From: Locusta migratoria
Taxonomy: Eukaryota; Arthropoda; Insecta; Orthoptera; Acrididae
Length of the DNA: 64,000 nt
Assembly (NCBI GenBank): GCA_026315105.1
Contig: CM048750.1
Coordinates: 264,545,151-264,609,150, forward strand
Reading direction: 5' to 3'
The notes under the pieces were generated by a model. That model worked only from the letters and a program-made list of their open reading frames with translations, ran no database searches and was not told where the DNA came from. The translations under genes were made by a program, and so were the position numbers. Of the stretch, positions 56,827 to 64,000 are shown one piece after another. Every line of letters starts with the position of its first letter. The stretch's first letter is position 1.

Positions 56827-57015
56827 TCCAATGTTTGTTAAGCTTATGGGGCTTAACTACGGGGTCATCAGTCCCTAAACTTACAAACTACTTATGAAGT
56901 AAATAATTCTAAGGACGGCACAAATATCCATGACCGAGGGGGATTCGAACTCCCGACCGTAATGGCCGTGCAGACCGTGACGAGCGCCTCAGTCCCCTCG
57001 TCCACCACGGCAGGC
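56827..57015 (-). mobile_element. tRNA-derived SINE (family A) inside the mariner, 11-bp TSD
   Basis: Minus-strand copy. TCTGTATCTGT at 56816-56826 and 57016-57026. Confidence 0.93.
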
Positions 57016-57139
57016 TCTGTATCTGTACCCGTTCGTTTTATATAACCAAACGGAACTTACTTTCCAGACGCGCCTCGTATATACCAATCAATTTTATTTT
57101 CACTGCAGTGTGTCTTCATTATTTTATGGCCTAATCATG

Positions 57140-57350
57140 TTCAAAATTCATATTCAAATGTTTGTTAAGCTTATGGGACTTAACTAAGTGGTCATCAGTC
57201 CCTGAACTTACAAACTACTTGTAAACTATCTTACACTAAACACAGCACAAACATGCATGCCCGAGGGGGGGATTCGAACACCCGACGGGGAGTGGCGTCG
57301 CACATTGAAGCATAGCGCCTCAATGCGCTCGGCCACTCCGCCGCGATTAA
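57140..57350 (-). mobile_element. tRNA-derived SINE, diverged head
   Basis: Tail (CAAATGTTTGTTAAGCTTAT) followed by box B reverse GGATTCGAACACCC and head CTCGGCCACTCCGCCGCG. A short repeat, ATTCATA, is on both sides. Confidence 0.85.
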
Positions 57351-57587
57351 CAGCATTCATACAGAGCAGTTCATAATTTTTTTTTTAAATACTGAAGAGG
57401 AATATCGGACGATTTCGACCCAGGCAAGGACACCACACGTGTTTTCGCTGCACTTCATGTGTTTATAACTTTAACACTCTTTTATAAATGTGATGATACA
57501 GACTATAAACAATTTTTTGTCGATTCTAAGGCTACGTAACTATAACAGACATAAAACGAATCTCCAGCTCTAAAAGCTTGTCAACCA
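57351..57587. other. Unassigned stretch
   Basis: AT-rich, nothing recognised. Confidence 0.3.
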
Positions 57588-57626
57588 CCTGAAGATAAAT
57601 TTGTAAGAAAATCCAAAACCGGTCAT
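57588..57626 (+). ncRNA. Hammerhead-like motif, decayed
   Basis: CCTGAAGATAAATTTG then CCAAAACCGGTCATGG: the first box is intact, GAAAC has become AAAAC. AAACC and GGTTT could pair as a short helix III. Confidence 0.3.
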
Positions 57627-57737
57627 GGTTTAAATAAATAAACATCTTATACCGTACTTCTGGCTGGTCGTCGTTGCTAATTATAAACATCTAAATATCA
57701 TCGTTTATTTTAGCTTTTTGCGATTATGTGAATAAAA

Positions 57738-57929
57738 ATTCAAATTTTTGTAAACCTATTGGACGTAACTGCTAGAGTATTTATCAACTACTTAAACTAA
57801 CTTATATTAAGGGCAAAGGGGAGCACACACACACACACACACTTCCGAGGGGAGACTCGAACCTCCTACGGGAACGACCGCCTAGTCCGTAGTGTGACGC
57901 TTTAGACCACGCGGCCATTCCGAGTGACC
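57738..57929 (-). mobile_element. tRNA-derived SINE, 10-bp TSD, with (CA)n
   Basis: Minus strand with box B reverse GACTCGAACCTCC and a CA run at 57823-57841. TGTGAATAAA flanks it at 57728-57737 and 57930-57939. Confidence 0.9.
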
Positions 57930-57939
57930 TTGTGAATAA

Positions 57940-58544
57940 ATTCACGTGACATCTCCAGTCGCAGAACGTTTTGTTTTCGCTTGGCGTTAGAGTTCTGCAC
58001 GGAGAGCTAAAATCACGAACGTAAACACTGCTCACTTGGAGAGTACCGCAATACCCCTCGCCTCCAGCTTTTCCATTACAACTAAGTTGTACGTATCTTC
58101 GAATCTGGAAGCTTGAAAGCGCCAGAAACATTTTTCCGGGTAGCGTCTGGTGGCTTTCTCTCACTTTTGAACACCAAAGCGCTACCTAAATGATGCAATA
58201 GCTCTGCGCAATCGCGCGCGTCCGCTTTTAGTGCCTGAACGATGAAATATTTCTCCCTAATTAATTGGTAAATAATAATAAAATATTAATAAATAATTAA
58301 ATAATGTTTTTATTTAAAACGATAAAATCAAAGTAATGGTTCGATGTAATAATGTAAATTTAGAAAAGGTAGCGCTTGAGAAAATAATGTTCCGCGAAAA
58401 GAAAGCAAAAATTTTCTGCAGCTTAATGGACTAGTAAATGGCACAGAAATATTTAATTTCAGCAACCTGCCTAAAATGCCGTCTGATTACGTAGAAGAGC
58501 AGCTCGCCACGTATACATTGAACAGAAACTAACTTTTGGAACGC
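57940..58544. other. Unassigned stretch
   Basis: No domain recognised; a short CpG-rich patch at 58205-58230. Confidence 0.3.
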
Positions 58545-58555
58545 ACTACGCTCGT

Positions 58556-58755
58556 GCCGGCCGCGGTGGCCGCGGGGACTGAGGCGCTCCAGTCACGGTC
58601 TGCACAGCTACTACGGTCGGGGGTTCGAATCCCCCCTCGAGCATGGATATTTGTGCCGTCCTTAGTATAAGGTAGTTCGTAAGTAGTTTGTAAGTTTAGG
58701 GACTGATGACCCCGTAGTTAAGTCCCATAAGCTTAACAAACATTTGAACGTTTGA
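58556..58755 (+). mobile_element. tRNA-derived SINE (family A), full, 11-bp TSD
   Basis: Head GCCGGCCGCGGTGGCCGCGG, box B GGTTCGAATCC. ACTACGCTCGT at 58545-58555 and ACTACACTCGT at 58756-58766 differ by one base. Confidence 0.93.
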
Positions 58756-58766
58756 ACTACACTCGT

Positions 58767-61564
58767 AAGACACCAATTCATCATAAGTCCAAGGCTAGCT
58801 GAAAAAAATTAAAAATTGTTAAATTTCGATAAACTGGAGTATATCTCAGGGACGTATAGTGCGGAACAAAATATTCTAAGATAATTATGGAGTATTGTGC
58901 ATCATTCCAACATTTAATTTCGCACACAGCAAGAAAATGGCGGTTGGTGGTAATCTGTAAGAAAAGTTCACACACTTTTAATATATTTTACAGTAAGGAA
59001 TAATGATGAGGCTTTTAAATACAATTTTGAGAAATGCTATTTTTCATTAAACGAAATTAGTTGATGTATATTCTGAATTTACACTTGCAATAATTTCCTA
59101 CATCCATTCTGCGCTCGAAAAGAAATTACAATTCAGACAAATTAAACAAAGAGCAATGCGCTATTGCGTCCGAAACCCATGAATGCGAGGCAAAGAAGAA
59201 GTATTAAGTAAAATACATGATAAGCGTAAGTGTGCAGATAATAATGTGCTTGTTAACATTATACTTTCTTTTCATAAGATAGCTCTATTGTAAGAAAATT
59301 GCCTGTTGGAGGTCGCCAAAAAATCTCAAAATTCAGAATGCGTAATGATATGCTCTAGTAATAATAATTTTGTTATTGCATGTTGTAGCAAATCACAACT
59401 AACGGGTCGCAACAACACTTTCGCATTGTAAGTTAGAATTTTGAATAAATAAAAAAAAATGATATTAATTAACTTAAAACATTCACTGTAGTAATTAATT
59501 AAGCTTGACCCTATCTGACTTAGCATTGACTACAGCCTCCAACTAGCACCTCTTACGATTCACGAACAGCACAACTTCACTAACAAATGTGTCAGAATTC
59601 ATGTATTGGTGATGGCGTGTTCGTGTTATAATCAAAATTGTAATAGCAGATAGACTCTAATTACAATGATAATAGCTCACTACAGTGAAACTCCGTGGTG
59701 CAATGAGCTTCACAAATACTACAGTTAAACTTCTCAATAATTTTGATAATATTCTTTAAAGCATTCAAGTTTCTTATAAAACTTTACGTGAACTATTTTT
59801 TTTTTTAAATTGGTTCCAAGGCCTGGGTAGCGTACGCATGTAACTGGCTGAGCAGAGTCTGGCATTTAACGTATTTCATAAAAAAATTACTTCAGTCAAG
59901 TCTGGTTACTTTCTACATAAATGAAACCAAATTTACTTTACTTGCAAACTCTCTTGCACTTTAATTACTAGTCTCTGTGGTTGTAACACGTTTAGCAATT
60001 CTTTAAATCGTCTAGCAATTTCTTTAGGACTGATCGTAATTTCTTTGAAAATGATTGAACTTGTTAGTCAATGTACAGGCTTGCATAATCAACATAATCT
60101 AATAATGGTGATAATGGGGTGACCACAACTACTTACAAAATTAAGACTGGTTTCAAAATAAGTCATGTATAATTGAACCAAAGTTCTGATTGGGTTGACA
60201 CTACATTTACATGCATACAAAATAAAATGTTACAAAAGTACTCATCTGCTTTCGTCGTCTTCGTCGTGAAGTCCAAACAAGACAGATATGATTACAATAG
60301 GTACTCTTACTACAACAACGATCACACTCGGTGACAATAGACTTGATACCAAACAATTACTTTTCTTGCACATATGGAAAAGGATTACACTGTTCGAGTA
60401 TAAATAAACTTATTTCGCACTTCGTTCAATACATTAAACAGTACGCCTCTCAGGCTTATTGCAATTGCATAAAACTCGCGCCACACTGCGCCTACCGTGC
60501 TTCTGCACTATCAACAAAACATATATGTGTTTACTATAGCGAGTCCGCTTCGCGACTGCAGTTACGTCTTTACTTTGGCGAGTCCGCACCGCGACTGCTT
60601 CAGCAGCGCGACACTCACAGCTACTACTTCTGTTACAAAGACAGTCTTTTTTAACAGGTTCAACATTGTCTCTGGCGCATTGCTAACTTACAAAGAATGT
60701 CCGTGCATTCATGCGGGTTTACACATACAGTACATGTTTACACTAAATGATTCAATATTGAAAGTGACGTTACATAATAAATATCTCTAGCATACAAGAA
60801 ATGAAAAATACATGAATTAAACAAATTTAAGACAATATATACATTACTTTAAATCAAACTGTAAGATACACCAACAGGTGTACTCTTACACTATTATCGA
60901 TACGTAATAATTTGCATGAAATAAACACAGAATAATCGTAACAGATTCAAGAGATTAATTATGTAGGATAAATAAATAAATACTGAAATAAAGTTCAGGC
61001 GGCCCATGAAACGTTATAACGAACTTCTCTCTTAATCCAATGGGCTGTCAACCACAGTTTAACACAGTCGCGAAACTCCCTAGCCTAGGGAAAAAGTACA
61101 GGTGGCGCGATGCTAGTGCTTCAAGGAGTAGTTACATTTTTTGTGGCGTTAGTTTCATGTTTCCTAATCACTAACTGTTTTTGTGTATTCTGTGATACAA
61201 ATATGAAAATGTCAATAACATCACTGTGTCTGTTAATGTCAGTGCAGTGGAGTTCATACAGCTCACAATCGCTGAGTCGTAATCACATAGTCCAAGAACG
61301 TTTTAAGAGCAGAAATGAATTGCAGCTTGATGTGGCCAAGTACAAAGGGAACTGATTATGATCATATTCCAGTGGTCGGTGCATACTTTGGTGTTCATGA
61401 GTTATGTTGTAGAGGATGTCAGACTTTGTAATATTTGCAATTTCAGACTTTGTAATATTTGCAAACCTAAGCTTTTTTGGAGAGTGAGTTCTGCATCTCC
61501 TTATAAACGCTCTTTTCACCTAGTCCTTGATTCTGTGCAAAGGCGTCACCAGCCGTAAATTAAC
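58767..61564. other. Unassigned stretch with two small tandem duplications
   Basis: AT-rich. At 60530-60605 GCGAGTCCGC...GCGACTGC is repeated about 43 bp apart. At 61419-61466 a 24-bp unit (CAGACTTTGTAATATTTGCA plus 4) is duplicated in tandem. No coding region recognised. Confidence 0.35.
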
Positions 61565-61582
61565 GGGGGGGGGGGGGGGGGG
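61565..61582 (+). repeat. Poly(G) run of 18
   Basis: Eighteen consecutive G. Confidence 0.97.
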
Positions 61583-61671
61583 AGGGACACCCCATAATCG
61601 CCACTTACAGGGGAACACCAAGTATGGTACCAACGAATGGTGATGAGTCGCAGGTATATTGTGCGGGATCT

Positions 61672-62022
61672 CCTCCAGACCACCAAGTTAAAAGGATTTG
61701 TTCAAATTCAAAAAATGTTCAAATGTTTTTTAAGCTTATGGGACTTAACTACGGGGTCATCAGTCCCTAAACTTACAAACTACTCATCAACTACCTTATA
61801 CTAAGGGCGGCACAAATATCCATGCCCGAGGGGGGATTCGAACCCCCGACCGTAGTGGCCGTGCAGACCGTGACTGAAGCGCCTCAGTCCCCTCGGCCAC
61901 CGCGGCCGGCAAGGATTTGTTCCAACGCTCTTTGGTTTCCACAAAAATCGCGATTAAAGTCAAGCGTGTGACAGCTATACCTGTACTGAGTCACCAGGAG
62001 CACGTTAGCCAGTGCGGTGTAA
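61672..62022 (+). repeat. Left arm of a large inverted repeat
   Basis: TCCTCCAGACCACCAAG, AGCTATACCTGTACTGAGTC and GAGCACGT match the reverse complement of 63893-64000. A SINE splits this arm. The right arm ends exactly at the window edge, so the full length is unknown. Confidence 0.85.
61704..61910 (-). mobile_element. tRNA-derived SINE (family A), full, 12-bp TSD
   Basis: Minus-strand copy. AAGGATTTGTTC at 61692-61703 and 61911-61922. Confidence 0.95.
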
Positions 62023-62060
62023 CTGTCACGCATACGACCCGAGTTCAAACCCTGCTCGGA
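61990..62060 (+). mobile_element. Possible tRNA-like SINE head
   Basis: CACGTTAGCCAGTGCGGTGT and, 25 bp on, GAGTTCAAACCC, loosely matching tRNA boxes A and B. An (ATTT)n run follows at 62060-62080. Uncertain. Confidence 0.35.
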
Positions 62061-62174
62061 TTTATTTATTTATTTATTTTTACACTTGTCCGGCGATTGA
62101 CTCTGTATAATTACATTCCTCATTTCTTACTGCAAATATAAGGTTATATCAGGTAATTGCAGTTACATGTGAAC

Positions 62175-62874
62175 TAGAGGTCTGCAAATCGCTGATTTCG
62201 CTCGCTCGTACTCGGTCGAGTGCGCAACGCTCGGCGATGGCGCGCCGAGTGTGTTACGCTCGCAGCGAGCGTGTTGACACTCGAACGAGGCTGCGTGGGG
62301 CGGGGCGGGCAGAGGCCGCACAGCGTAGTGCTGCCGCTGTACTCGCAAGGAAACCTACCGCTCTCCGATTTTCATGAAATTTGCATATGATGTAATACAT
62401 GAAAAACAATGGGACACGTATTTTTTTTTAGCGGCGGAGAAACACATTTAAGGGGTGAAACAGTCCCTCCAAAATTGTCGCTTAAATAGAAACATGGCGA
62501 TAACTTAGAGACTAGAGAAGCGATTTTAGTGATGTTTGGTATGAAAATATCTTTTGATGAAAGACAAATTCCACAGATTCAACATCGATAAAAACAAAAT
62601 AATTTTTTGAGCTATCCCCCTAATTGTCACTCCCCCTGCAATGTACCTAGGCCGATCTCTTATCAAGACACAGAAGAAAGCAAGGATCCTATATATTGCA
62701 CAAAAGATTGCATACGTTCTTTATTATGTAGATAAGAAAGGCGACAGTGGCAGTGGGGGATATATGAATGTTGCAATTGGAAAAATTCCCGTTAAGAACT
62801 CACTCGAAAAAGGTAGAGGCGCAGCAACCACGCACAGTGCCAAAATGCTACGGTAATATGTATTAACGGGGTGC

Positions 62875-62932
<58 letters not shown>

Positions 62933-63563
62933 TGCACAAACCTAACCTAACGGTTGTACATCAATATAGTGTATTTAGTATCAATATAAAAGACGGACAA
63001 AGTATTCCAGGACTTGAGAGTGATAAGAGGAATGGATATAAAATACAATCACATCCTCGTTAAGACGGCAAGTAACACCTACCACTAAACAGCCACTAAC
63101 AGTCCACAAAATAGGAACAAGAAAGAAAGAAAGATCCTGGAAAACTCATTTAGTAAATTATCTTAGCACAGAAACTTTATGTTAATCACGTATAATAACC
63201 TGTATGGTAAAGTATAAAATGCGAAACTGAATGGCTAATTCAACTGGATTGAGAGAACAGCTTTCGAAGCACCCGGGAAAGGAAAGAATTCCAAATTTCG
63301 AGGTCAGGATGTATTCTCAAGCATCTAGTTTGCTCCCGACACCCGCCTTGGATTCGAGTGGCGCTGCGGTGGGCGACCGAGTGGCGAGCGGGCAGTGTGG
63401 ACGGTCGGGCCAGTCGAGCGTGCGCCGCTCGAACGAGCGTGGAGGAAGTCGAGCGCAGCCACACGCCTTGCCGCAAGCTGCAGAACCGACACCTGTCGGA
63501 CTGTCATAGAACGACATGTATCACGCGGTTCGAGCGAGCGACCGAGCGAGGTGCAGACCTCTA
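62175..63563. mobile_element. Non-autonomous hAT element with exact 8-bp TSD
   Basis: Perfect 12-bp inverted ends TAGAGGTCTGCA. ATGTGAAC at 62167-62174 and 63564-63571, an exact 8-bp duplication with T at position 2 and A at position 7 as preferred by hAT transposases. The sub-ends are CpG-rich with runs of GAGCGAGC/GCTCGCTC. No transposase frame was recognised. Confidence 0.93.
62878..62930. repeat. (GA)n microsatellite within the hAT
   Basis: About 26 AG units. Confidence 0.98.
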
Positions 63564-63571
63564 ATGTGAAC

Positions 63572-63892
63572 GATACGCTACGAATGACTAGCGGCCTGGG
63601 CGCAGCATAATAAGCCGCTGGGACGCGTCAAGTGGACACACACTGCATTCGACGGTGTAACAACACTGGGGCCGGGGACTGTAAACGCAGCTAGCAAATA
63701 CTGCACAAATGTTGCACCTCATAAATACAGACGGTTTACTAATCTTTCAGTCGCCGTAAAAGTATGCTTCGATATAGGGAATACAATAAAATAATTGTGC
63801 GCAATACATATTGAGCAATTAACATAAGCTATTATCACGACCAATTACTGAAGCATTAACATAAGAGTGGCTATTAAAGCATATAATTATGC
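63572..63892. other. Unassigned stretch
   Basis: AT-rich, between the hAT and the right arm of the large inverted repeat. Confidence 0.3.
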
Positions 63893-64000
63893 ACAATCAA
63901 TTACACCACGCTGGCTCACGTGCTCTCGTGACTCAGTACAGGTATAGCTGTCAACCAAGGAGCATTGGAACAAATCATTTTACCTTGGTGGTCTGGAGGA
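63893..64000 (-). repeat. Right arm of a large inverted repeat, cut by the window edge
   Basis: The reverse complement matches 61672-62022 with the SINE removed and a gap of about 30 bp. Confidence 0.85.

Larger units (their letters stand above)
56196..57077. mobile_element. Inverted double mariner (foldback) with SINE insertion
   Basis: TA flanks both sides (56194-56195, 57078-57079). Both ends are versions of the same mariner 3' end: the left half is a mariner C-terminus on the minus strand, the right half the same region on the plus strand (TTACACCTAAAATCTG recurs inverted as CAGATTTTAGGTGTAA). The arms are about 260 bp. Such a product could arise from aberrant transposition. Confidence 0.85.

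Noticed and set aside
63231..63610. Five overlapping open frames at the right end of the hAT
   Set aside because: GC-rich terminal region of a non-autonomous hAT, open in several frames on both strands; no hAT transposase motif.

Overview
The window looks like intergenic DNA from a very large, repeat-rich insect genome, most probably an orthopteran of the grasshopper/locust type. There is no operon structure, no dense coding and no complete host gene. About half of the readable content is transposable elements in many states of decay, and several are nested inside one another. Organism assignment is inference: it rests on abundant tRNA-derived SINEs with a Leu-like head and a shared tail ending near ACAAACATTTGAACATTTT, which I associate with acridid genomes, and on six copies of one RTE-like LINE with a CAA-rich 3' end. 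Layout: 1-5 kb holds an RTE-like LINE, a CR1-like LINE split by a SINE, and a DDE transposase remnant split by another SINE. 5-16 kb holds scattered SINEs, a mariner-superfamily element with about 150-bp inverted repeats (10401-11865), a 260-bp near-palindrome and a foldback element. 16-19 kb carries a Penelope-like element with a GIY-YIG endonuclease remnant and inverted ends that carry hammerhead-like motifs. 19-24.7 kb is mostly unassigned, with microsatellites and a second DDE element (22000-22930). 24.7-36.5 kb contains four more RTE-like copies, a 666-bp foldback, candidate exons near 33 kb and a hairpin with a tRNA-like core near 34 kb. 36.5-46 kb has a decayed tandem array, a Jockey-like RT remnant, a CR1-like remnant and a second Penelope-like endonuclease remnant. 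46-50.4 kb has the RTE-like copy with the longest uninterrupted post-truncation frame, an internally deleted CR1-like copy, a possible first coding exon and a CpG-island-like block. 50.4-54.4 kb is a matryoshka: a hAT-like element containing a PIF/Harbinger-like element, a second hAT of the same family and a SINE, followed by a SINE split by a LINE. 54.4-64 kb holds more SINEs, an inverted double mariner interrupted by a SINE, and a hAT with an exact 8-bp target duplication inside a larger inverted repeat that runs off the right edge. The elements do not form a pathway. They form parasite layers: LINE enzymes that plausibly mobilise the SINEs, DDE transposases and their non-autonomous relatives, and Penelope-like elements. 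The most interesting signal is the repeated CTGANGA-helix-GAAAC motif (ten places, two of them at the ends of the Penelope-like element), read here as hammerhead-ribozyme-like termini. No rRNA, CRISPR or bacterial feature is present, and no functional tRNA gene was recognised.
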